64,000 nucleotides of DNA from M0108 sp937862735 (GTDB lineage Bacteria; Pseudomonadota; Gammaproteobacteria; Chromatiales; Chromatiaceae), in NCBI GenBank assembly GCA_937862735.1, contig CALMDH010000329.1, positions 62,001 to 126,000 of the forward strand. Reading direction: 5' to 3'. Below the pieces are notes generated by a model. That model did not search any database, was not told the origin of the DNA, and worked only from the letters and a program-made list of their open reading frames with translations. The translations under genes and the position numbers were made by a program. Shown one piece after another: positions 1-9,559 of this stretch (position 1 is the first letter of the stretch; every line of letters begins with the position of its first letter).

Positions 1-3000
1 TCCGCGAAGCTGCCATGGCCTCACTCGAGGGAGGTGTTCGCCCCAGCGGCAGGTTATGCTGCCACGGCGGGCCGGTGTCCGGAGGAGAGGCGTGCCACGG
101 CCACGCACCAAACGGGGACCTACGCCGCTCGCCGCCACGTTACTGCCTTGGCAAGGGACGCAACGCCAAGCCCAGGACGGCCCCGCCAGTGGCCCGGTCC
201 CGTGGCCCGTCGCCCCGCGACCCATCGGACTTCCCTCATCAGGGACAGGACCCGAGATCTGTACCCCGTCGCAGAATGGTGGCGACCGTGGCAGTGCCAC
301 GCTCCTGCTGCAGCCCAGCCCCGCTGACCCGGAGTCACCTCGCGACGGGGGATACGAACGCTTGCTCGGGTACGTGGCGGGAGACTCATTGAAGTCGAGG
401 GTGGCACTGCCCCGCTCCCCGCTCCCGAATGTTCTGGCGCTCTATACAGGATCGGTATCCGCCCTCCGGGATTCGTGCTCCCACCCCCAAGGCTGATCAG
501 GCGCAAACGGCAGGAGTGGGGAGGCGACGCAGCGCGTGGCACTGCCACGCGTAACCCGTGGCCCAAAGCCGCTCGACGAAAAGATGCACCTGAACAGGCG
601 GGCGCTCCGACGCCGCGCCCCCAACGGCGTATGCTGGCGTCCGAAGCGCTGTGTCGTTCCAGTCGAAGATCCGCGCCGCTACCCGGATCCCAGTGACCTG
701 AACGGGGGGCTTGCACGAAGTCACTCACTGCCGCGAACGGCGATCCCTCCGGAAATGAGCGTGTCACGGTCACGTTAGCCACCCCCTAGAGTACCGGCGA
801 TTTCCCCAGCTGCGTTTGCCTCCGTCCGCGGCTTCGTTCGCCATTTCCTGGGGGGGGGTGAGGTGCATCCGACGGGCGGGACTACTGACAAGGGGCGTGG
901 CAGTGCCACGCTCAATCCCAGGTCCGGCGCCGATTGAGTAACCAATGGCCCCCGCCAGGGGATGCGGCCCGAGGCCAAGCACACTCACGCCGCTGTCCGG
1001 GGTCCATGGCTCTGCCACGCAACCCGTTCCGGAGAGATGATCGGATCCGGACGGGCTCAGCGGGCGGACCAATCGGCGCGAGGCACTCCCAGGCTCCAAC
1101 GGTGGCCTGTTGTCGCTCGACAATTCGCACGCCCCCAAATGTGTGGGTGACCCAAGAATCTGCCCCCAACGCAGGAGGTGCCCAGCCGTGGCAATGCCAC
1201 CCCACTGTCGGCGCATATCACCGCTGGCTGCGCGCAACCCTGCGTAACGGGTTGCGTCACCTCTCTCGCTGTGCAGGGCGAGATATCTTCCCGGACGAGC
1301 GTGGCATGGCCACGCTTGCCAACTGGTTGACCGAATCCGGGCCAGACTCACCAGCAGGCTTGTAGGTGAGTGGGTCTGCTCGCTCCCGGATACCGGACGT
1401 CGTCGCTCGACGAAGCGCATCCACCAGACAGCGGATTCGACCCAAGGCCGAAAACACAAAGGTCCATCGGAAAGCGGCGCTGCACAGCCACGGAGCCGCC
1501 GCAATCGCTCGCCTCCGTCCGCATCCCCGCTCCCCCCTGAATGGGGGTGACGGGAACTCTCCGGCAGCGCGTGGCCGTCGTCCCGGTTGGGACGTCCATC
1601 GCAGCGCCACGCTACACGCGCCGGCGTCTTCTGGCGATCTTTGCCACAGCCTTTCCGACCAACCGGATAATGGCTAGCGAACCCAAAAGCGATGCCTTCG
1701 GGCACGGTGGGCCGGAGTGGCATGGGGCGCGGAATCTTTCACCCCGCGCCTCCGGGAAACCTCCCGGGACGTCCGTACCCTTCCACGCTACCCGTTTCAA
1801 TCGGTTCCTGCGCTCTTAACTCCATAGTTCTCCTCCTTCGTTCCCCTCCATCCGGGGATTCGTCCGCCCACGCCAAGGCTGATCATGCGGACATAGCCGA
1901 CGAAGGTGCCGAAGGGTGGCGTGCCATCGCCAACCGTGAACCTGGGTCATTAGCGCACGGGGATTCGATACCCTCTAGCGGGGACTTGGCCCCACGTTCT
2001 CCTTCCCAACTCCGAATGTTGGCGACCACGTCAGTGCCACGCTCCCGCCGCTTCTCATCACCGCTTCCGGAATCGCTACCCCTCGAAACGGGCCGCGCAA
2101 CGTCGCTCACTCCACCCGTTAACGGAACCGTCTGATACGACCGTGGCACTGCCACGCTCCCTGCGTGATGCGTCATCATAATCGAAGAAGCACTGCAGTG
2201 AATTGCTCCAACCAAGGATTGCTAATCCAGACCACTTACTCCAACGAAGGTTACTGGGGGGCGTAGAATTGCCTCGCCCCGAGCGAAGAACATTCGCGCT
2301 TCCCGGTTCACCACCCCACGAATGGCAACTCATGAACCCTCCCCCGGGTGAACATACGCAGGTTCTCCGCCCGGGTACGAACATGGCAGTGCCACGCTCC
2401 CTCATTGAAGAAATATTTGTGCTCAGCGTCGCTTGGGTTGCCATCGTGCGAAGAGCTTTAGCGACCCCCAAGGCAAGCCAAACTGGCATGGCGGGTGGGC
2501 GTGGGGACGAAGGGCGTGGCACTGCCACGCTCCAACCGATACCGCTCGACAGGCGAAGAATCGATAGCCCCGGAATGCGGGATCCGATCGGAGGCCCTGA
2601 ACTCCCACGCGGGCGCGAGGAGACAGAGGCATCACTAGGTAAATGGCCATGTGGCGGCAGAGCGCATATTGATAATACGATTAATAATCACTTAGAATAC
2701 TATGTAAACGTTTTCCTGCTGGATTAGCGCGGGTAGCCGGACTCGGCGGGCGGATCCGTCGGGACATGGCCCCGGCTGGCACCTTCCGTGACGCGTCCAC
2801 ACGCAACATAACCCGATCCCATGGCATGGGGGATCCCTACGCCAGGCACCCGGAATCAAGATGACGGCGAGGGTGGAATGTCGAGGCCCTGCACTCCAAA
2901 GCCGCTGGTCAGGGCCGTGGCGCTGCCACGGTACCCTTTGCATCTGGATCCGCGGGCCCGGCCGTCCTCGGGCGCGGAGGGGTAGGGGCGTGGCATTGCC

Positions 3001-4477
3001 ACGCTCCCGCCGCAGATTCGCCTTAAGCCGGACATCGGGGCGGGTTCGCGTCTGGACACCTACCGCAGACGACCGGGGGAGAGTCACGGTAGCCGCTCCT
3101 GTCTGTTTTGGCGATCTTGGCAGCAGCGTTTACCTTCCGTCATGAATTCGTTCGCCAGCCTCATGGCTGGTCCTGCGGACTGGGCAAGGGGGAGTGCCCA
3201 CGAAATGCGTGGCACTGCCACGGTCCTGACGTAGCTCCACACCGCACCGCGTATGGCTACACCCGGAAAGGGATTGCACGACCGGGGCAGTGCCATGTTC
3301 CAACAGAGACCGGCATCCCGGCGACAATCCGTGTATCCCCCCGGCGGGGGATGCATCCGGACGCCAGGGACCTGATCGTCGGTAGCGCCGGACCGTGACA
3401 CTGCCACGCTACGCGATTTACCGCAATCGCCGGTGTCGGCCGCGATAGACGGCTGGTGCTGTAGGGGCAGAGCCCTGTCAGGCGTCAGCCGTAGCCCGTC
3501 GCCTCCCAACGAAACGGTATCCCACCGTTGGGGGTAAACCCGACGCCCTGCCACCCATCCCCGGCTGCAGTCGACCGGGGGATTGCCAGGCAGATACCGA
3601 AGGATGTCGTCGCTGCCCGGATCGCAGCGACCCGACAGGGGGAGCGCGCAATCCCTCACCCGGGCGTCAGGCGAGCCTCCCGTGTCGACCGTGGCACCAA
3701 CACCAACCCCAGCCCGTCAGCCGTTTACTAATCGATCCCCCCGGTAGGTGACGTGGTCCGCGGCTAGCCACGCCAACGCCGGATGCTGGCGACCGTGGCA
3801 ATGCCACCCTAGCGTCTTCTGCTGGATCAGTGGCGCCGACCAAAATCGGCAAGCGGGGCGGTAATGGTCAGGGCGCGCCCACGCGCCATCCGTGGCACTC
3901 GCCGCGTGACGAAACGATGTCCCCCTGGGAGGGAGGTGACAGACAGCCCTGCACCCAACGCCGCCTGCGGGCGACCGTGGCATTGCCACGCTCCTGCAGC
4001 AGCTCAGCACCACTGGCTCGGAAAAACAAACCAAAAGGGGAGCGGCGCGGGCTCGCTCACCCCGCGCCGCCGGATAAACGCCCGGGACGACCGTGGCAAT
4101 GCCACGCTCCATCCACGGCACGTCCGCGCTCGACACAGCGATTGCCCCGGCACGAGGGAGACATGACACCCTGCACCCCAACAGCATGACTACGATCGTG
4201 GCCTGGCCGCGGTCATGCCGTACTTCATCAACTCTGCCCGCTTCAGACCGCGCTCCGGTTCCCGGTGACAGCAGCGGACGCAGCCCATCGGGGCCACGCG
4301 CCGCCCTTAGACTGCCTTAGGGAGGTGATCTTGCCCAGATGGGCCAGCGGGACTGGTCACCCGGGTTGCTCCGGATAGCGGGGTCACGATCGCCGGGGAT
4401 AACGATCCCGGGCGCAAAATCCTCGCTCCACCATGAGCGACGACGAAGTGAGACGCCGGCGTTAGGGCTAATTCCAA
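1..4477. repeat. Gene-free region with a degenerate array of 15-bp palindromes (CGTGGCANTGCCACG)
   Basis: No reading frame here has a convincing ribosome binding site, domain or codon pattern; the apparent ORFs share peptides such as VALPRS only because they read through the same DNA repeat. Perfect copies of CGTGGCANTGCCACG start at 287, 535, 896, 2142, 2515, 2989, 3208, 3976 and 4092, with all four bases found at the centre. Near copies start at 400, 1187, 1300 (altered centre), 2027, 2382, 2916, 3283, 3394 and 3794. Most copies are followed by CTCC and several are preceded by GGCGAC. A second word, GCTCGAC, recurs at 571, 1115, 1405, 2544 and 4128. The region could be a centromere- or origin-like array, or an expanded REP-like family; the sequence alone does not decide. 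Confidence 0.85.
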
Positions 4478-4493
4478 TGTTCCCCGTGGAACA
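4478..4493. promoter_or_regulatory. parS-like palindrome (possible ParB binding site)
   Basis: The 16-mer TGTTCCCCGTGGAACA differs at one base from TGTTCCACGTGGAACA, a form of the chromosomal-type ParB site known from gammaproteobacteria such as Pseudomonas. The symmetry extends outwards by AA and TT, giving a 20-bp inverted repeat at 4476-4495. It lies in non-coding DNA 263 bp upstream of the relaxase start. No parA or parB gene is in the window, so the cognate protein would be encoded elsewhere. A chance palindrome is possible but unlikely at this length and match. Confidence 0.6.
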
Positions 4494-4595
4494 TTTCCGG
4501 CTAGATTATTGGGCAAACGCGCGCGGCCACCGAGGACGCCGGCCCGGCGCCAGCCTCGCCACCGCCGGCAGGTCTCTGCTGGGGAGCAACGCAAG

Positions 4596-4629
4596 AGGGG
4601 AGGGGAGGGGAGGGGAGGGGAGGGGAGGG
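4596..4629 (+). repeat. AGGGG microsatellite, G-quadruplex candidate
   Basis: Six perfect AGGGG units are followed by AGGG, giving seven runs of three or four G separated by single A residues on the strand that is also the coding strand of traI. This fits the usual G-quadruplex pattern with one-base loops. It ends 127 bp before the traI start and may lie in the 5' leader of that transcript or near the transfer origin. Simple tandem repeats of this kind vary in length by slippage. Confidence 0.8.
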
Positions 4630-4756
4630 TGCGCCGAAACCCTGGCGCGGAGGAAAGGCCAAATCCACCCGCAAACGCCGGCAAAACCAACGCAAGCGGT
4701 GCATAAATCGCGTGACCCGTCGTTACCCTTCCGGCCGATCAACCTGCGAGACCCCC

Positions 4757-7348
4757 ATGCCGTCCATCCCCTCCCTGGTCCAGCGTCTGCTGCAGCGCCT
4801 GCGGCGAGCCACCCCGCCGCCCCCGCCGCTCGCGGTGGAGGATATTATTCCGAAGTACCCGCCCTTCCTGCGGGGACTGCCCGCCTTTCACCCGGACCTC
4901 CTGCTGCAAACACAGGAACCCATGGTCCGGCGCCTGCAAGATCAGCTCAAGCTGACCGATAGACAATTCACGACCTATATCCTGCCGTGCCTGCGTAATT
5001 ACGCCGCCTATGTGCATTTGCTTCCCGCCTCGCAAAATCATCATCACCGGGGCGCGGGCGGGCTCCTGCGTCACGGCCTGGAGGTCGCGGAACGGGCCGC
5101 CGCCATCGCCGCGGAAAAAGCCTTCTTCACCGCGGATACGGTCCCGGCGGTGAAGCGGGCGGTGGTCGTCGAGTGGCAGGCCGCCAGCGCGCTCGCCGGC
5201 CTGTGCCATGACCTCGGCAAGCCCATCACCGACGTCGAGATTGGCAGCGATGACGGTACCCAGACCTGGGACCCCTTCGACCCCCAGGCCCGGTCCATCT
5301 TCGACTGGTGCCAACGCCACCAGCTCGACCGCTACTTCCTGCGCTGGCGCAAGCAGCGCCATCAGTGGCATGAAACCGAGGGCATCCTCGTCGTGCCCCG
5401 CATCCTCACCGAAGCCACCTTGTCGTGGATCGGGGGCACGGATCCGCGCGTGCGCATGCAGCTCACCCAAAGCATCGCCCGCGGCGCCGACGCGCCCGGG
5501 GCGAATTTGATCTCGCCGATCGTCACCGAGGCGGATGCGTACAGCGTCCGCGCCGACCTGCGCAAATGGAGCAGCACCACCGGGGTGGAGATGCTGGCCA
5601 TTCCCAGTCAGCGCTACATCCTCGATGCCATGCGCGAATTGATCCAGACGAGCAAATGGCGCGTCAACCAGGTCGGGGGGCGGGTGTTCGTCACCGCGCA
5701 TGGAGCCTTACTGCCCTGGCCGGGTCCGGATGCCGCCGGCATGGACGTGGTGAATTACCTGCGGCAAAACGAAATCCCCGGGATTTCCCGCGATCCGGAC
5801 AATCTCGCGGATATCCTGATCGACACCGGCATCGCCGCCCCCTTGAAGCTGCCCCATGGCGATATGCGCTATTGGCGGGCGCGCATTACCTTGCCTGAGG
5901 GGCGGGACCTGGAATTAACCTGCCTCCGGGTGCCGGATAAAAACTACCTGATCGATCATCACACGCCACCCCTGGCCGCGGTCCTGAGTGACGACCCCGA
6001 TGCGGCCGCGGCGCTGGACGCGGCGGACGCGGACCGCCCGGAGTACAACCCGGCCGGGGGCCCCCCCCCCCCGCCCCCGCCCGCCCCCCCCCCCCGGGCC
6101 CCCCCCCCCCCGCCGGGGGGGCCCCCCCCCCCCCCCGGCGGCCCCCCCCCCGTCGCCCCGCCGTCGCCGGACGCCGGCCAGCCCCCGGCTGCGGGGCCGG
6201 CGCCCGGTCGGGAGCCGCGTCCGCAAGCCAAGGTGGCGGCACCGGCGGCCGCGGACACGGCCGGTGCCCCAGCGGCGGCGCCCAACCCCTTCCGGCGGCA
6301 GCTGCAGGCGGCCTTCCCCCATGTCGCCAACATCACCCCCGCCGCCGCCACCGCGTTTCTGCGCCAACGCGGCGCCTTGGGTGACACGTTGCTCGCGCTG
6401 GCGCGCCAGGCCGGGGCCAGCGTGACGAGCCCGCCGTGGCTGGAACCGCCCGCCGACGGCGCCATCTGGTTGCGCTACCCGGCGGCCCTTGACCAGGACG
6501 GTCTCGGGCCCGTCCCCGGGCGGGCGGCGCTGGCCGCCTCAGCCCTCTTCACCCGTAACCCGACCAAGGTCACCTCGGTACTCCACGAGCGGGCGGGTCA
6601 GTCGCTGCTGCGCCTGGAGAATCAGGTCGCCTTTCATTGGGTGGCTTGGGTGCTCGGGCAGCCGACGCCCACGGCCCCCGCCCCGGTGACCAGCACACCG
6701 GCGGCGGGGGAGCCCCCCGGCGCCCACCGCCGCGCCGCCCCAGGGCCGCGGCCGCCGCCCGCCACGCCGCCGCAACCCCCCGCCCCGGTACCCGACCCGC
6801 CGCCCCCCCTCCCGGCGGGAACGGAACCCACGCCCGTGGCCGTGGCCCCCGCTGGCCCCGCGGTCCCGTTCGCCCCGGCGGGGCCCGCCGCGGACCCCGC
6901 CCGGCCATCGGACGGGAAGCCGGCGGGGCCGGCCACCGCAGGCGCCCCGGCCGGACGCCACGGGGAACCCCGGGTCAGCACACCGCTCACCGTGCCCCCG
7001 CAAGCGGCAGTGCCCGCCGACGACGTCGCTGCTCCCCGCGGCCCGCGCGCGCCCTCGCCCCTTCGCTCGCCACTTGCCCACGAACCCGCCCCGGCGCCCG
7101 ACGCCGCGCCCGGCGCCGCCGTCGCCCCCGACCCATTCATCGACCGGTTGCGGGCCCTGGCCGCGCAGGACCGCCTATGCCCGGGCCTCACCGCCGGGCC
7201 GGACGGGTTTGAAATTCACGGCGCCCACAAGGAGGCGATCGCCAAACATCTGGACCTGAAACCCAAGGCCCTCGACTACCTGCTCAGTCGCCGCGGACGC
7301 CCGCGCGCCGACCGGGACGGGACCGTCTACCACATCCCCCTGGGCTGA
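4757..7348 (+). CDS. traI: TraI, MobH-type conjugative relaxase (TraI_2 family)
   Basis: Predicted relaxase of 863 aa that would nick DNA at oriT and carry the strand into the recipient. The N-terminal half (about 25-430) matches the TraI_2/MobH family. It has the histidine cluster at 95-97 with H106 (NHHHRGAGGLLRHG) and a metal-site HD pair at 151-152 (LCHDLGKP). A proline-rich linker (about 434-505) leads to a middle helical domain (about 510-640). A second Pro/Ala-rich linker follows, and the last 70 residues look like the winged-helix TraI_2 C-terminal domain. I chose ATG 4757; an in-frame GTG at 4712 has no ribosome binding site. traD follows after 337 bp, the usual pairing in SXT, IncH and PFGI-type elements. 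The linker DNA is an extreme poly-C tract that deserves resequencing. oriT was not located. Confidence 0.9.
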   Translation: MPSIPSLVQRLLQRLRRATPPPPPLAVEDIIPKYPPFLRGLPAFHPDLLLQTQEPMVRRLQDQLKLTDRQFTTYILPCLRNYAAYVHLLPASQNHHHRGAGGLLRHGLEVAERAAAIAAEKAFFTADTVPAVKRAVVVEWQAASALAGLCHDLGKPITDVEIGSDDGTQTWDPFDPQARSIFDWCQRHQLDRYFLRWRKQRHQWHETEGILVVPRILTEATLSWIGGTDPRVRMQLTQSIARGADAPGANLISPIVTEADAYSVRADLRKWSSTTGVEMLAIPSQRYILDAMRELIQTSKWRVNQVGGRVFVTAHGALLPWPGPDAAGMDVVNYLRQNEIPGISRDPDNLADILIDTGIAAPLKLPHGDMRYWRARITLPEGRDLELTCLRVPDKNYLIDHHTPPLAAVLSDDPDAAAALDAADADRPEYNPAGGPPPPPPPAPPPRAPPPPPGGPPPPPGGPPPVAPPSPDAGQPPAAGPAPGREPRPQAKVAAPAAADTAGAPAAAPNPFRRQLQAAFPHVANITPAAATAFLRQRGALGDTLLALARQAGASVTSPPWLEPPADGAIWLRYPAALDQDGLGPVPGRAALAASALFTRNPTKVTSVLHERAGQSLLRLENQVAFHWVAWVLGQPTPTAPAPVTSTPAAGEPPGAHRRAAPGPRPPPATPPQPPAPVPDPPPPLPAGTEPTPVAVAPAGPAVPFAPAGPAADPARPSDGKPAGPATAGAPAGRHGEPRVSTPLTVPPQAAVPADDVAAPRGPRAPSPLRSPLAHEPAPAPDAAPGAAVAPDPFIDRLRALAAQDRLCPGLTAGPDGFEIHGAHKEAIAKHLDLKPKALDYLLSRRGRPRADRDGTVYHIPLG
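6056..6152 (+). repeat. Poly-C/poly-G low-complexity tract inside traI
   Basis: About 97 bp made almost only of C runs of up to about 16 bases with short G runs. It encodes the PPPPP/GG linker between the relaxase domain and the middle domain. The frame stays open through it and the downstream domains are intact, so the net length is a multiple of three here. Such tracts are prone to polymerase slippage and base-calling errors, so the exact number of prolines is uncertain. Confidence 0.85.
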
Positions 7349-7685
7349 GCCGCCCGCCCCCGCCCCCGTCATTGCCGGGGAAAAGGCCCCTCCAACCGCG
7401 CCATGCCGGCGAATAACCCCGTCCGCCGCTGATAGCCTGAACGGTGACTATTCCGGCCCGGGGCCAGCGGCGCAGACGCCCGGGCCGGGTCATGACCGCC
7501 CGAGAACGAGCTTTGTGCTGATGACTGGAGCAACCGCCCCCCCCGCGATCCCGCTAGCCACGGTCCCCCGGCGGCCGTGCCCCCTCGCCCCGCCCACCCG
7601 GGGCCGCGCCCACGCCTGCCGGCGGGACGGGGACCCGGGCGGCAGGGCAGGGGCGGGGTGACCGGCGTCCCGCGGAGGGCGGGCC
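7349..7685. other. Intergenic gap between traI and traD
   Basis: 337 bp of GC-rich DNA with no credible gene. GGAGG at 7674-7678 is the ribosome binding site for the GTG start of traD. I see no clear sigma-70 promoter or terminator. An oriT or a promoter for the downstream cluster could lie here, but nothing in the sequence demonstrates either. Confidence 0.6.
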
Positions 7686-9557
7686 GTGGCCGCTAAGAAA
7701 ATCCTCTTTCAGGATCCCTTCCGCCCCGCGTATGAAGCCATCGCGTCCGGGGTCTGGTTCGTGACCGGTCTGCTGGCCTATTACCTGGCTCACCACACCA
7801 TTCTGCCCACGCCGCCCTTTATGGGCCTGATGGCGGTGTGCCTGGTGATGGCGGTCATCCGGCTAATCCCGGCCGTGCGCCTGTGGGCGGTGCGCTACCG
7901 GGTGCGGGAAGGCTGTCCGCTGGCCTTCATCGCCCCCAAGACCCTGCTGCGCCAGATGCGCACCGATCAGTTCTGGCTGGGGACCGGCTTTGAATGGACC
8001 GCGGCGCAAACGGTGTTCGCCAACGAGATCCTGCGCCGCGACGCGCGCGCGCTGGGCCTGACCGAAAGCGCGACGCCCGGGGCCGGCTGGATTCACTCCA
8101 TTGGCCCGCCGGAACAACCGATCTATATCCCGGCGACGATGTTTCACGGCCAGACCCTGGTGGTCGGCACCACCGGCGCCGGCAAGACGCGCCTGATGGA
8201 GACGTTGATCGTGCAGTGCGTCGCCAAGGGCCACGCCGTGATCATCATCGACCCCAAGTCCGACCTCGACCTGCGCCAGTCGGCCCAGCGTGCCTGCCAC
8301 CTGGTCGGCCAGCCGGAGCGCTTCGTCTTCTTCAACCCGGCCTTTCCCGAGCACAGCGCGCGCCTGGATCCGCTGCGGAACTGGAACCGCAGCACCGAAC
8401 TGGCCAACCGCATCGCCTCGTTAATCCCGTCGCAGTCCGCCAGCGACCCCTGGAAGGCGTTCAGCCAGCGGGTGCTGGACACGGTGGTGTCGGGACTGGT
8501 CGCCTCGCGGGAACTGCCCAATCTGCTCAAGATCCGTGCCGCCATCGAAGGCGGTATCGAACCGCTACTGGAAAAGACCCTGACCGCCCATTTCCGCGAC
8601 CTGCTGGGCGATGGCTGGGAGGCGGATATCCGTGAACTGTCCACCACCGTCCTGCGTCCCACGCCGCGCAAGCCGCGTGATCTGGACGGGATGATCCGCT
8701 ACTACAAGGAGAAAGTGCGCGACGATCACCCCTCGACGGCGATCGAGGGCTTGTTGTCGATGCACCAGCACGACCACGCGCATTTCAGCAAGATGATCGC
8801 CAGCCTGTTGCCGGTGTTGAACATGCTGACCTCCGGCCACCTGGCGGCCCTGCTGTCGCCCAACCGTACCGACGATCAGGACCCACGCCCGGTGTGGGAC
8901 GTGGCCAGCATCATCAACCAGCAAAAGGTGCTTTATCTCGGGCTGGACAGCCTGTCGGACGCCATGGTCGGCTCGGCCATCGGCTCGATCTTTCTCGCCG
9001 ACCTGACCGCGGCGTGCGGCGATCGCTACAACTACGGCATCAAGGACCAGCAGGAGATCTTCGTCTTTGTTGACGAGGCGGCCGAGGTCGCGACAGATAC
9101 CCTGATCCAGCTGTTGAATAAGAGCCGTGGCAGTGGCACGCGCATCACGCTCGCGACCCAGACCTTCGCTGATTTTGCCGCCCGGTTTGGCAGTGAAAGC
9201 AAGGCGCGGCAAGTCCTGGCTAACTGTAACAACGTCATTGCCTTGCGCGTGCTGGATGGCGAGACGCAGGAGTACCTCGCCGACGGTCTGATCAAGACCA
9301 AAGTCCCGGTGATCCGGGAGAGTGAAGGCGAATCGGCCCATTCGAATAATCCTGTGCTCTATTCCGCCAGTTACGGCACGTCGCTGTCGGAAGAAGAGGC
9401 CGATCTGTTCCCGGCGCCGCTGCTGGGGCAACTCCCCAATCTGCACTACATCGCCAAGCTGACCGGGGGCCGTCTCATCAAGGGGCGTTTACCCATCCTG
9501 CAATCCACCCTGCGGGTGGCGGCCGATGAGCAGATCCGCCGTCATCAGGAGCGCTGA
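7686..9557 (+). CDS. traD: TraD, VirD4/TraD-class conjugative coupling ATPase
   Basis: Type IV coupling protein (623 aa) that would bring the relaxosome to the secretion channel and energise DNA export from the inner membrane. Two hydrophobic segments near the N terminus (about 21-40 and 46-66) would anchor it. Walker A is GTTGAGKT at 161-168, followed by the family's DPKSDLD at 189-195. Walker B is FVFVDEAAE at about 458-466, and a TQTFADF motif follows at about 491-497. The length and spacing fit the SXT/TOL subfamily of TraD. The GTG start is supported by GGAGG seven bases upstream. The next gene begins two bases after the stop, so the genes are co-transcribed and probably translationally coupled. 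Confidence 0.93.
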   Translation: MAAKKILFQDPFRPAYEAIASGVWFVTGLLAYYLAHHTILPTPPFMGLMAVCLVMAVIRLIPAVRLWAVRYRVREGCPLAFIAPKTLLRQMRTDQFWLGTGFEWTAAQTVFANEILRRDARALGLTESATPGAGWIHSIGPPEQPIYIPATMFHGQTLVVGTTGAGKTRLMETLIVQCVAKGHAVIIIDPKSDLDLRQSAQRACHLVGQPERFVFFNPAFPEHSARLDPLRNWNRSTELANRIASLIPSQSASDPWKAFSQRVLDTVVSGLVASRELPNLLKIRAAIEGGIEPLLEKTLTAHFRDLLGDGWEADIRELSTTVLRPTPRKPRDLDGMIRYYKEKVRDDHPSTAIEGLLSMHQHDHAHFSKMIASLLPVLNMLTSGHLAALLSPNRTDDQDPRPVWDVASIINQQKVLYLGLDSLSDAMVGSAIGSIFLADLTAACGDRYNYGIKDQQEIFVFVDEAAEVATDTLIQLLNKSRGSGTRITLATQTFADFAARFGSESKARQVLANCNNVIALRVLDGETQEYLADGLIKTKVPVIRESEGESAHSNNPVLYSASYGTSLSEEEADLFPAPLLGQLPNLHYIAKLTGGRLIKGRLPILQSTLRVAADEQIRRHQER

Positions 9558-9559
9558 CC

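Noticed and set aside
120..3659. Several open frames of 100-317 codons in the first 4 kb
   Set aside because: They share peptides only because they read the palindromic repeat, lie on both strands in overlapping frames, and lack ribosome sites and domains.
287..4106. CRISPR array
   Set aside because: The repeats are 15-bp palindromes with spacings of 70-240 bp and diverged flanks, not 25-40-bp repeats with equal spacers, and no cas gene is present.
4300..4756. Transfer origin (oriT)
   Set aside because: Position before the relaxase gene and some short inverted repeats are suggestive, but no nic consensus for MobH relaxases could be recognised.
9125..9139. Copy of the palindrome inside traD
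   Set aside because: CGTGGCAGTGGCACG has a broken arm and encodes the conserved RGSGTR stretch of TraD, so it is a coding coincidence.
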